This document shows, one piece after another, positions 9,722 to 17,255 of a DNA stretch of 64,000 nucleotides. The DNA is from Spartobacteria bacterium LR76 (GTDB lineage: Bacteria; Verrucomicrobiota; Verrucomicrobiia; Chthoniobacterales; Terrimicrobiaceae), in NCBI GenBank assembly GCA_003054655.1, contig QAYZ01000016.1, positions 1,054,001-1,118,000 of the forward strand. Reading direction: 5' to 3'. Under the pieces are notes generated by a model, which had not been told where the DNA came from, did no database searches, and saw only the letters and a list, made by a program, of their open reading frames with translations. Positions within the stretch are counted from its first letter, which is position 1. The number at the start of each line of letters is the position of its first letter. The position numbers were made by a program, and so were the translations under genes.

Positions 9722-10156
9722 ATGAACACGCACCACTGTATCGAAGTCTGCAATCGTTTGCTCCGCGGAGAACAATCCGCCGTCGAGGCCTACACCAAAG
9801 CCATTTCGACGCTTGAGAAGGAGTACGCTGTCCCCAATACTCTCGTCACGGTCCAAAAGGATCACGAGGAAGCAGTCGCCGCGCTGTCCGAGAATGTCCG
9901 CTCCATGGGAGGCACTCCCTCCACCGACGCCGGCGCCTGGGGAGCATTCACCAATTTCGTCCAGGGCACGGCGAACCTGATGGGAGACAAGTCGGCACTG
10001 GCGAGCCTCCGCGCTGGTGAAACCGCAGGAAAAATGGATTACGAAGCAGCGCTCCAGGATGAAGACGTCATGTCGTCCTGCAAGGAATTGATCCGAACGG
10101 AACTCCTCCCGACCACGGAACGACACATCGAAGCCCTCGATACCTTGAGAATCTAG
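9722..10156 (+). CDS. PA2169/DUF2383 family ferritin-like four-helix protein
   Basis: This 144-residue protein starts at MNTHHCIEVCNRLLRGEQSAVEAY. It has the two halves of the DUF2383 family: an N-terminal helical pair with GEQSAVEAYTKAISTLEK, and a C-terminal pair with LRAGETAGKMDYEAAL and LLPTTERHIEALDTL. The Glu/His spacing resembles ferritin-like bundles, but no metal or partner can be shown from the sequence. Proteins of this family are usually general-stress associated. The upstream ATG-like extension (MKRRFPD) is not conserved-looking, so the internal ATG is used. Confidence 0.75.
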   Translation: MNTHHCIEVCNRLLRGEQSAVEAYTKAISTLEKEYAVPNTLVTVQKDHEEAVAALSENVRSMGGTPSTDAGAWGAFTNFVQGTANLMGDKSALASLRAGETAGKMDYEAALQDEDVMSSCKELIRTELLPTTERHIEALDTLRI

Positions 10157-10234
10157 AAGGTACGGAAGGCCGTCTTTACAGGCGCGAGGCGAGCCGATCT
10201 TTCGAGATCGCAAGAATGCGGATTCCCAAACTGA

Positions 10235-10310
10235 CTCCTGAGGTAGGATTCGAACCTACGACCAATCGGTTAATCCCGACAGTTGTCGGGACTCTACCAC
10301 TGAGCTACTC
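10235..10310 (-). pseudogene. Remodelled tRNA-Asn-like copy
   Basis: This is identical to the tRNA-Asn at 10578-10652 over the 39 bases of its 3' part (10235-10273) and 19 bases of its D-arm (10292-10310). The 10 bases of the anticodon-stem region are replaced by the 18-base inverted repeat TCCCGACAGTTGTCGGGA (10274-10291, plus strand). The 5' acceptor strand reads AGCGAG instead of TCCTGAG and cannot close the stem, and the terminal CCA is TCA. It is therefore not a functional tRNA. The stop codon of the GIY-YIG gene lies inside it. Confidence 0.85.
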
Positions 10311-10562
10311 GCTGCAACCAAGAAGCTTCGTCCGAATCATTCGCGCCGACTTCCAGGACTTGATCTGCCGCTCTCGGACCATTGCTGATGACCTTGTCAG
10401 ATGAGACTCCTTCCACACCAACTCCCATGGACCGTTCTTGCGAGTGAACTTCCCTTCACTTACGTCGCAACGGTTGTGGTCGGCAACTCGAGCATCCAAG
10501 CTGGAACTTTGCCCAACGTAAAATTTGCCGTTCGCGTTTCGGAGAAGATAGACCCAATACAT
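10305..10562 (-). CDS. Small stand-alone GIY-YIG nuclease
   Basis: This 85-residue protein is made almost wholly of a GIY-YIG domain: YWVYLLRNANGKFYVGQSSS carries the GIY/YIG strands, DARVADHN the catalytic Arg helix, and VRERQIKSWKS the conserved Glu region. The ATG lies 15 bases downstream of the CCA end of tRNA-Asn. The TAG stop (10305-10307) falls inside the D-arm of the remodelled tRNA-Asn copy. By eye its codons are less GC-rich than those of its neighbours, which suggests acquisition. It could be a homing-type endonuclease; no other mobility gene is present. Confidence 0.85.
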   Translation of the reverse strand: MYWVYLLRNANGKFYVGQSSSLDARVADHNRCDVSEGKFTRKNGPWELVWKESHLTRSSAMVRERQIKSWKSARMIRTKLLGCSE

Positions 10563-10577
10563 GGGTTCTTGAAAAAC

Positions 10578-10652
10578 TGGCTCCTGAGGTAGGATTCGAA
10601 CCTACGACCAATCGGTTAACAGCCGACCGCTCTACCACTGAGCTACTCAGGA
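10578..10652 (-). tRNA. tRNA-Asn (GTT)
   Basis: The minus strand folds as a complete cloverleaf. The acceptor strands are TCCTGAG and CTCAGGA with discriminator G and an encoded CCA (10580-10578). The D-arm is GTAGCTCAGTGGTAGAG, the anticodon loop CTGTTAA with GTT, and the T-arm contains GGTTCGAATCC. A GIY-YIG gene and a damaged second copy follow downstream. Confidence 0.96.
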
Positions 10653-10892
10653 ATTCGTCTTTGAGAGCGGGTAAAGAAACTCTGTCGGGCACCTTCATGC
10701 AAGCTTTTTTGCAAGATTCTCGTCCATGCCGATGGAAAGAGATTCTCTCCGCAAAACTCACCGCTGGCCGTTTTGGGAACTTTCCCGATAAACACTGGAC
10801 AGATGGAAAGGAATTCCTGCCCCTTACCGCAATGAAGCCTTGGTAACTCCAGGCTGGCGAAAATCCGTGAAGTCCCGCTAAAGTCCGCCTCG

Positions 10893-11438
10893 ATGAGCAC
10901 CGCAACTCCCTCCCATCACGGGCACAGCAAAAGCTGGCTGATCTTCTCGGGCATCCTGTCCCTCGTTCTTGGCTTCCTTGCGATTACGTTCCCGTACTTC
11001 TTTTCGCTCATCGTCACCCAGGTCATCGGTATTTTCTGCCTGGTGAGTGGATTCGTTTCCCTCGGTCTGGCCATTTCGGGCAAAAAGCCGGATCACCGGA
11101 TTCTCAATGCCATAGCCGCCCTCATCCGCATCGGAGTGGGCGTCGCCCTGCTGCTTTGCGCAGCCTCGGGAATGAAGATCATCACCCTGATCTTTGCCGT
11201 CTTTCTGATCCTGGAAGGTATCGTCACGACGATCAGCGCCTTCCGCCTCCGCGGGCACGGCGGTTGGGGATTTTTCGTTTTTTCCGGTGTGATCGCGCTC
11301 GTCCTCGGTGTGATGATCTACTTCGAGTGGCCTGCAAACAGCGGCTGGGTGATCGGCACCTTTTACGGGATCAATTCGATCTTCTCCGGTGTCTCGCTCC
11401 TCGGCCTCGGGTTCTCAGCTCCCAAGGCCTCGGCCTGA
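10893..11438 (+). CDS. HdeD family (DUF308) membrane protein
   Basis: This 181-residue protein has six hydrophobic segments arranged as three hairpin repeats (WLIFSGILSLVLGFLAITFP, IIGIFCLVSGF-type and GVIALVLGVMIYFEWP blocks). This matches the HdeD/DUF308 family, named from an E. coli acid-resistance membrane protein. A His-containing soluble N terminus (ATPSHHGHSKS) precedes the first segment. It is encoded alone and converges on the LOG-family gene nine bases away. The molecular function of the family is not well defined; envelope stress is the usual association. Confidence 0.88.
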   Translation: MSTATPSHHGHSKSWLIFSGILSLVLGFLAITFPYFFSLIVTQVIGIFCLVSGFVSLGLAISGKKPDHRILNAIAALIRIGVGVALLLCAASGMKIITLIFAVFLILEGIVTTISAFRLRGHGGWGFFVFSGVIALVLGVMIYFEWPANSGWVIGTFYGINSIFSGVSLLGLGFSAPKASA

Positions 11439-11446
11439 GCCGCGGA

Positions 11447-12469
11447 TCAATCCTGAATTTCCGCTGCGTTGATCGCGTTGATCAGCGCACGGATACCGCC
11501 GAAATCGTGCTTGGTCGGCGTGAGCACGATGCGCGGCAGGTCGGCCAGTTGCACCTCGGCAGCCTCCTCCGGCAAAGCAGCGCCTTGCGTGATCGAGCCA
11601 CCTGTAAGCAGGTAACCGAAGTCGCGATTGATTTGCTCCAAGGCGGCATCCGTCACCCGATGGCGGATGCGGATCACCATCGCCTCCCGCACCCAGCGGT
11701 AGGAGTGGAAGTTCTTGTAGAATTGCAAAATCTCCGCCTCGGCCTCCTCGATGCTGTGGGTGATCTTGAAGAGATTGAGGTCCGACGCCGAGATGAGCCC
11801 CTGCTGGAGCAAATCCAGCGAGACGAAACGCCGCCATGTCTCCCAGTAGTGGCCATTGGGACGGTCGACGAAGACAATCGGCACGATGGCGCTCTTGCCC
11901 GTCTGCATGAGCGTGAGCACCTCAAAACCCTCGTCATGCGTGCCAAACCCTCCCGGGAAGAGCACGAAGGCGTGGGTTTCCTTCACGAAATGCAGCTTGC
12001 GGGTGAAGAAATAGCGAAAGCTGATGAGCTTCGGGTCGCCGTCGATTACCTCATTGGCGCGCTGTTCAAAGGGGAGCCGGATATTGAGGCCAAAGCTTTT
12101 TTCGGCCCCCGCCCCCTCCTGCGCGGCACCCATGATGCCATCGCCGCCACCGGTGATGATCATGTAGCCGTGCTGGACGATGCGCCGGGCAAACTCCCGG
12201 GCAAGTTGATACTCCTGGGCATCGCGCTTCGTCCGGGCGCTACCGAAGACAGCCACCTTGCGAATGCCGTGATATTTGCTGAAGACGCTCGTGGCGTAGC
12301 GAAGCTCGCGCATGGCGCGGCTGTAGAGCTTCAGGTCGGCGATACCGGCACCGTCGCGTCCGAAACGCAGGACGGTTTCCACCATTTCCTCGAGCAGCTC
12401 GGCCTGGCGGCCTTGAGCGACATCGGAAATGAGGCTTTTTATCAGGTCTGCTTTCTCTTTATCTTTCAT
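11447..12469 (-). CDS. LOG family (TIGR00730-type) nucleotide phosphoribohydrolase-like protein
   Basis: This 340-residue protein has a Rossmann-like core carrying GGGDGIMGAAQEGA (about residues 125-140) and the signature PGGFGTHDEGFE (about 193-204). These define the LOG/lysine-decarboxylase-like family, whose members cleave nucleoside 5'-monophosphates to base and ribose phosphate. An extra N-terminal helical region of about 90 residues and a C-terminal tail make it longer than plant-type LOG proteins (about 190 residues). The substrate cannot be told from the sequence. It is divergent from aroF, with only 70 bases between them. Confidence 0.85.
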   Translation of the reverse strand: MKDKEKADLIKSLISDVAQGRQAELLEEMVETVLRFGRDGAGIADLKLYSRAMRELRYATSVFSKYHGIRKVAVFGSARTKRDAQEYQLAREFARRIVQHGYMIITGGGDGIMGAAQEGAGAEKSFGLNIRLPFEQRANEVIDGDPKLISFRYFFTRKLHFVKETHAFVLFPGGFGTHDEGFEVLTLMQTGKSAIVPIVFVDRPNGHYWETWRRFVSLDLLQQGLISASDLNLFKITHSIEEAEAEILQFYKNFHSYRWVREAMVIRIRHRVTDAALEQINRDFGYLLTGGSITQGAALPEEAAEVQLADLPRIVLTPTKHDFGGIRALINAINAAEIQD

Positions 12470-12540
12470 GGCGTACCGAGTTGCTCAAACATCTTCCCTC
12501 ATCTGCCTTTAGACGCTGAATCCCTCAATTACTGGAAACC

Positions 12541-13560
12541 ATGATCATCGTTCTTCGACCCCACGCCAGCAAGGAACAAATCGACCAGGTGCTTCACGAG
12601 GTCGAGGTGCTCGGGTACACTCCCGCCCCCATCCACGGAGCGACGCAGACCGTGATCGCCGCCATCGGTGACGAGCGCACCCACGCCAATCTGGAGTCGC
12701 TCACCGCCTTTCCCCAGGTCGAAAGCGTCCTGCGCGTCCAGAAGCGCTACAAGCTCGCCAGCCGCGAATCCCACCCCGCCGATACGATCATCAATGTCGA
12801 TGGCGTACAGGTCGGCGGCGGAAAATTCGGCCTCATGGCCGGTCCCTGTTCCGTGGAAAGCGAGGAGCAGCTCATGAAGACGGCCCACGCAGTGAAGGCG
12901 GCGGGGGCGACCATCCTGCGTGGTGGTGCCTACAAGCCGCGCACCTCCCCCTATGAATTCCAGGGCCTCGGCAAGGAAGGCCTCCGCCTCCTCGCCCTCG
13001 CCCGCAAGGAAACCGGCCTCAAGATCATCACCGAGGTCCTGAGCGAGCGCGATGTCGAGCACGTAGCGGAAACCGCCGACATCCTGCAAATCGGCGCACG
13101 TAATGCGCAGAATTACCAGCTCCTCATCGAGGCGGCCAGGAGCGGCAAAGCCGTCCTGCTGAAACGCGGCATGAGCGAGCGCATCGAGGAATGGCTCCTC
13201 GCCGCGGAGTACCTGCTCGCCCACGGCAACCCGAATGTCTTCCTCTGCGAGCGCGGCATCCGCACATTCGAAACCTACACCCGCAACACGCTCGACCTCG
13301 CCGCCGTGGCCATCGCCAAGAAAGAGAGCCACCTCCCGGTCATCATCGACCCGAGCCAGGGCTGCGGGCGCGCCGATCTCGTGATCTCACTCTGCATCGG
13401 CGCTGTCGCCATGGGTGCGGACGGCCTCCTCATCGAGGTGCATCCGAACCCGGCCGAAGCCCTCAGCGACGGCCAGCAGCAGGTGGATTTCGCCGGATTC
13501 CAGAAACTCGTGGCATCGATCCAGCCCTTCCTCCAGGCGGTGAACAAAGCCGCCGCCTAG
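12541..13560 (+). CDS. aroF: 3-deoxy-7-phosphoheptulonate synthase (DAHP synthase, type I beta)
   Basis: This is the first enzyme of the shikimate pathway, condensing PEP with erythrose 4-phosphate. The 339 residues comprise an N-terminal ferredoxin-like regulatory domain (residues 1-70, MIIVLRPHASKEQIDQVL) and a TIM barrel. The barrel carries LMAGPCSVESEEQL, LRGGAYKPRTSPYEFQG, LLKRGM, CERGIRTFE and DPSQGCGRADLV. This is the Thermotoga/Bacillus-type layout in which the N-terminal domain binds Tyr or Phe for feedback control. The following gene starts on the base after its TAG, so it leads a co-directional gene run. Confidence 0.95.
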   Translation: MIIVLRPHASKEQIDQVLHEVEVLGYTPAPIHGATQTVIAAIGDERTHANLESLTAFPQVESVLRVQKRYKLASRESHPADTIINVDGVQVGGGKFGLMAGPCSVESEEQLMKTAHAVKAAGATILRGGAYKPRTSPYEFQGLGKEGLRLLALARKETGLKIITEVLSERDVEHVAETADILQIGARNAQNYQLLIEAARSGKAVLLKRGMSERIEEWLLAAEYLLAHGNPNVFLCERGIRTFETYTRNTLDLAAVAIAKKESHLPVIIDPSQGCGRADLVISLCIGAVAMGADGLLIEVHPNPAEALSDGQQQVDFAGFQKLVASIQPFLQAVNKAAA

Positions 13561-15099
13561 ATGAATCGCCTCCACGCCTGGCTGGCGCGCCATCCGCTGG
13601 TGCGCGACGCGATCATTTTCTGCATCCCGGCCCTGCTTTTCGGAGCAGCGCTGCGGTTGATCCTGCTCTATTATTCGCCTCTGGCCTTCTGGAACGCCGA
13701 CTCGCGCTCCTTCATGGGGTTCACGAATGGCGTGATGACGGAGTGGTACTTCAGCATCAATGAAAAGCGACGGTATCTTTACCCGATTTTCATGCTGCCC
13801 ATTTCTCTCCTGCCTGGCGGCACGCTGCGGTGGTTGAGCTGGATTCAGGCTGCTATCGGGCTGCTCACCGTGCTGCCCATGGCGTACATCGTCCGCCGGG
13901 TCTTCGTGGGTTGGAAATGGTGGATCATCCCGGTCACCGTGCTGTACGCGGGAATGCCCGTGCTGATCTGGTATGAGCACGAGTTACTCGCGGATACCCT
14001 GACCTTTAACTACACGGTCTGGATCATGGCCGGCTGGGTCGCGTGGACCTCGCAGAAAAACCCGGTTCGCGCCCGCCAGCTCTGGTGGTGGTTCTTCGTT
14101 CCCTTTGCCATGTTCCTGCTCACCAAGCCATCCGGAAAATTCCTCTGGCCGGGCCTGGCCATCGGCATTCTGCTGGTCTTGGGCTGGCGTGTCCTGAGGT
14201 GGCCGCAGTGGGCCGCCATCGGCGCTCTCTTTCTCGTCAGCCTCACCATCGGTGATGAGGACCAGAGTTCCTGGCTTCTCTACACCTCCAACTTCCCCCT
14301 CACCCGGCTCGATACTCCGCTCCATGCCGAGTACAAGGCCGAGATCAAGGATTGGGTGCAAAAGACGCGCGACCGGCTTGATCACTATCACCGGGATGAA
14401 ATGGACGTGCATGATTTCCTCCGCAGCCCGGAGGATCACCCGGAGTACCCGCTCTGGCAAAAGCTCGCCAAGGAAAGCGATGAAAAGCTGAACCAGCTCT
14501 ACCATGACCTCTCCAAGGAGGCACTCACCTCCAGCCCTCATCTTTTCCTTTATATCGCGCTCACCCGTCTCGCCGGGTCTGCCAACCAGACGGATTTCGA
14601 CACGGATCGCTTTGAGACATCCTACTACGACCAGAAATTCGAAAAACAGTACGGATCGAAAAGAAACACGCCGAGCATGCTGCGCATCGCCCTGGGTATT
14701 CCCAAGGATGAGCCAATGCCGCCGTACTCGACCGTACGCACATGGATCAATCCTCATCCCGATTTTGCCGGAGCCCGATTCCTTGTCGCCTATTCCGACG
14801 CCTATCAGCGTGCGGGCGACCTGATTTATCGTCCCAATGGCAAGCCCTCCACCATGCTGGAATCCCGCCCGAGCCTCCTCGGCTGGTGGGTGGTCCTCGG
14901 CACGATCATGTCGCTCTTCAGCCCGTGGCGGAACACCCTCGGGGTGTGGGCCATCGCCCTGTGGGGCTACGGACTGGCGGTGTTCCTGCTCGGCGTGGAG
15001 TTGCACCGTTACTTCACTCCGCTCTGGGCGTTGATTCTCCTGCTCCTCGCCATCCCGCTCGACAGTATTTATCGGCTGGTCTTGCGGCGGTTTTCGTAA
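13561..15099 (+). CDS. GT-C type integral membrane protein, putative glycosyltransferase
   Basis: This 512-residue protein has about ten hydrophobic segments. The first extracytoplasmic loop reads FWNADSRSFMG, with an Asp placed as in lipid-sugar-dependent GT-C glycosyltransferases. A soluble part of about 190 residues (roughly 240-430) sits between the seventh or eighth segment and the last three. Its ATG directly abuts the aroF stop. No sugar-lipid synthesis genes are adjacent, so donor and acceptor are unknown. The assignment to GT-C rests on topology and the loop acid only; a transport role is not excluded. Confidence 0.6.
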   Translation: MNRLHAWLARHPLVRDAIIFCIPALLFGAALRLILLYYSPLAFWNADSRSFMGFTNGVMTEWYFSINEKRRYLYPIFMLPISLLPGGTLRWLSWIQAAIGLLTVLPMAYIVRRVFVGWKWWIIPVTVLYAGMPVLIWYEHELLADTLTFNYTVWIMAGWVAWTSQKNPVRARQLWWWFFVPFAMFLLTKPSGKFLWPGLAIGILLVLGWRVLRWPQWAAIGALFLVSLTIGDEDQSSWLLYTSNFPLTRLDTPLHAEYKAEIKDWVQKTRDRLDHYHRDEMDVHDFLRSPEDHPEYPLWQKLAKESDEKLNQLYHDLSKEALTSSPHLFLYIALTRLAGSANQTDFDTDRFETSYYDQKFEKQYGSKRNTPSMLRIALGIPKDEPMPPYSTVRTWINPHPDFAGARFLVAYSDAYQRAGDLIYRPNGKPSTMLESRPSLLGWWVVLGTIMSLFSPWRNTLGVWAIALWGYGLAVFLLGVELHRYFTPLWALILLLLAIPLDSIYRLVLRRFS

Positions 15100-15704
15100 C
15101 GCTCTTCCTGCTGGTGCCAGAGAGTCCGGCCCAGCAGAGCACCAAGTACGTTCCGGCCGCGGTCTCCAGCATCGAGTCCTCCGAGATTGCGGACTTTGAG
15201 ACCTATCCTCCCAACATTCAGAAGCTGATCGAGTCGGCCCTCGCCTTGACGCGGAAAAACCTCGGCTATCTTTACGGATCAGCCGATCCCGCGCAGAAGG
15301 GAATGGACTGCTCCGGCGCGGTGTACTACGTGCTGCGACAAAACGGCATCAAGGAACCGCCTCGATCTTCCGCCGCCCAGTATGAATGGACGAGAAAGGC
15401 AGGCACCTTTCATCCCGTGACCGCCACGGATCTCTCCGCGCCGGAGTTTGCCGACCTCAAGCCCGGCGACCTGCTCTTCTGGAATGGTACGTACGATGCC
15501 GGGAAAGACCTTCCGGCCACTCATGCCATGTTTTACCTCGGCAAGGCAAAATCCGACGGCCTGCCGCTCATGGTGGGTTCCAGCGACGGGCGGCGATACC
15601 GCGACAAGCGCCGCGATGGCGTCAGCGTTTTCGACTTCCGCCTGCCCAAACCCGGCAGCAAGAGCCGGTTCATCGGTTATGCACGCATCCCGGGCTTGCA
15701 ATAG
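14961..15704 (+). CDS. NlpC/P60 family secreted peptidase (start uncertain)
   Basis: The mature region from QQSTKYVPAA (15132 onward) is an NlpC/P60 cysteine peptidase. The catalytic Cys is in MDCSGAVYYVL, the His in LPATHAMFYLG, and GDLLFWNG lies between them; such enzymes cut peptidoglycan stem peptides. A secretion segment, LAAVFVTLFLLVPESPA, directly precedes it. The reading frame has no ATG there. The nearest upstream start is GTG at 14961, inside the 3' end of the GT-C gene in another frame, giving 247 residues. An internal GTG would remove the signal segment. The domain call is firm; the start is not. Confidence 0.75.
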   Translation: MGLRTGGVPARRGVAPLLHSALGVDSPAPRHPARQYLSAGLAAVFVTLFLLVPESPAQQSTKYVPAAVSSIESSEIADFETYPPNIQKLIESALALTRKNLGYLYGSADPAQKGMDCSGAVYYVLRQNGIKEPPRSSAAQYEWTRKAGTFHPVTATDLSAPEFADLKPGDLLFWNGTYDAGKDLPATHAMFYLGKAKSDGLPLMVGSSDGRRYRDKRRDGVSVFDFRLPKPGSKSRFIGYARIPGLQ

Positions 15705-15744
15705 GACTTGCAAAGTTGCGCCCAAACCGACGTATCATCGCCGG

Positions 15745-16104
15745 GTGTTTCAGGTAATTTTCAACTCGATCAGCGCCGCCGAGATGGCAGCCCTTCCCAA
15801 GGAGCTGCAGCTCGACCTGCTGGCGGAGTTTCATTTCCTCCCGAGTGATCTGGAGGATCTCGACCGCAGCCGCTTCGGGAAGGTGCGTCGCGATGGCCGC
15901 AGCCTCCACCGCTACCGCGCGACCGATTACCGGATTTATTTCGAGAAACACCCCGACGGCATCCTGATCCACCGCGTGCTCCATAAGAACACCATCCGCG
16001 ACTTTCTCTATCGCTCCAATCTCCCGGTCGACGAAGAAGACGCCCAGCTTGGCGAGGCCAAGGAATTCTGGAAGCTCATCGAGGAGGCGGAGAAAAAAGC
16101 GTGA
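15745..16104 (+). CDS. RelE/ParE-like toxin-fold protein
   Basis: This 119-residue protein starts at GTG 15745 (MFQVIFNSISAAEMAALPKE). It has the RelE-type core FGKVRRDGRSLHRYRATDYRIYFE followed by ILIHRVLHKNTIRDFLYR, typical of ribosome-dependent mRNA interferases and their relatives. A C-terminal extension of about 25 acidic residues is unusual. No antitoxin gene lies on either side. The stop overlaps the GTG of the aminotransferase (GTGA), so it is co-translated with a metabolic gene. It may be a tamed or regulatory RelE homologue, which is an inference. Confidence 0.75.
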   Translation: MFQVIFNSISAAEMAALPKELQLDLLAEFHFLPSDLEDLDRSRFGKVRRDGRSLHRYRATDYRIYFEKHPDGILIHRVLHKNTIRDFLYRSNLPVDEEDAQLGEAKEFWKLIEEAEKKA

Positions 16105-17255
16105 GCATCTTCGCCAGCGAAGCCGAGCGTCAGGATTTCTTCCCCGTCGCCCGCCACCAGATTTTCCTCGGCCACGGCGGCGTGACCGCCCTGCCCCGCT
16201 GCGCGGCGGATGCCATGATCGCGCACGTGCACGCGAGCTGCCAGAATCACCAGGAATTCGGCGAGGTTCTGCGCGACATCGACGCCTGCCGCGCTCTCTG
16301 CGCCCGCACCATCGGTGCGGACAAGTCCGAGATCGCGCTCCTCGGCCCCACCTCGCTCGGGCTCAGCCTGTTTGCCAATGGCCTCAAGTGGGAAGCCGGC
16401 GACGAACTCGTCTGCTACCAGGACGACTACCCCTCCAATGTCTACCCGTGGACGGCTCTCCGTGAAAAGGGAGTCATCGTTCGCTTCGTCCAGCCCGACC
16501 GGCCCGGCCATATCACGATCAGCGATGTCGAGGCTGCTCTCACCGAACGCACAAAGCTCGTCGCACTCGCCTCCTGTCATTTCCTCACCGGCTGGCGCAT
16601 CGACATCAATGCCATCGGCCAGATGCTCCACTCCTGCGGCATCCTGTTTTCCGTCGACGGCATCCAGACCATCGGCGCTTTCCCGACGCCGGTGGAGCAT
16701 GTCGATTTCCTGAGCGCCGACGCTCACAAGTGGATGCTCGGACCCATGGCCATCGGCATCGTATATGTCGCGAAGCGCAACTTCGCGATCTGCCAGCCCA
16801 CGCTCCTCGGCGCGTGGAATGTGCGCTCGCCCAATTTCCTCACCCAGCCCGACCTCAGCTTCCCCGAGACTGCGCAACGCTACGAGCCCGGCGTGCTCAA
16901 TGCCACCGGCATGTACGGCATGTACGCCAGCCTGAAGATGCTGGAGGAAGTCGGCGCAGAAACCGTCTCTCGACTCATCCTCGACGTGCGCGACTATCTG
17001 GAGACCGGCCTGACGCAGCTCGGCTTTGAATTCCTCTCCCCTCCGGCCTCCGAGCCGATGCGCAGCGGCATCGTCACCGCGAGGCACGCCAAGGTCAAGG
17101 GAGCGGAACTCTTCTCGGCTCTCGAGAAAAACCGTATTACCGCGTCCCTGCGCATGGAGCGCAACTCCGGCGAGTGGCTGCGCTTCAGCCCGCACTTCTA
17201 CAACACCCGGGCCGAGATGGACCGCGTGCTCGAGGTGCTCAGCGCATCGCTGTAG
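16101..17255 (+). CDS. Class V aminotransferase (PLP-dependent)
   Basis: This 384-residue fold type I enzyme has an N-terminal FPVARHQIFLGHGGVTALP. The PLP-binding Asp is in FSVDGIQTIGAFP and the Schiff-base Lys in SADAHKWMLGP (about residue 210). The family covers cysteine desulfurase-like, isopenicillin-N-epimerase-like and kynureninase-like enzymes. No catalytic Cys loop typical of IscS is seen, so desulfurase activity is unlikely. The substrate is unknown. The GTG start overlaps the RelE-like stop by four bases. The 3' end overlaps the convergent photolyase gene by 17 bases. Confidence 0.85.
   Translation: MSIFASEAERQDFFPVARHQIFLGHGGVTALPRCAADAMIAHVHASCQNHQEFGEVLRDIDACRALCARTIGADKSEIALLGPTSLGLSLFANGLKWEAGDELVCYQDDYPSNVYPWTALREKGVIVRFVQPDRPGHITISDVEAALTERTKLVALASCHFLTGWRIDINAIGQMLHSCGILFSVDGIQTIGAFPTPVEHVDFLSADAHKWMLGPMAIGIVYVAKRNFAICQPTLLGAWNVRSPNFLTQPDLSFPETAQRYEPGVLNATGMYGMYASLKMLEEVGAETVSRLILDVRDYLETGLTQLGFEFLSPPASEPMRSGIVTARHAKVKGAELFSALEKNRITASLRMERNSGEWLRFSPHFYNTRAEMDRVLEVLSASL

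Noticed and set aside
10235-10652. Group I intron in the tRNA-Asn gene as an explanation for the GIY-YIG gene
   Set aside because: The tRNA is complete and uninterrupted, the nuclease gene is outside it, and the 346-base unit is too short for an intron core plus the gene.
10456-10905. A 149-codon minus-strand frame reading through tRNA-Asn
   Set aside because: Its only protein-like stretch (SSVVERSAVNRLVVGSNPTS) is the tRNA sequence translated, a known artefact.
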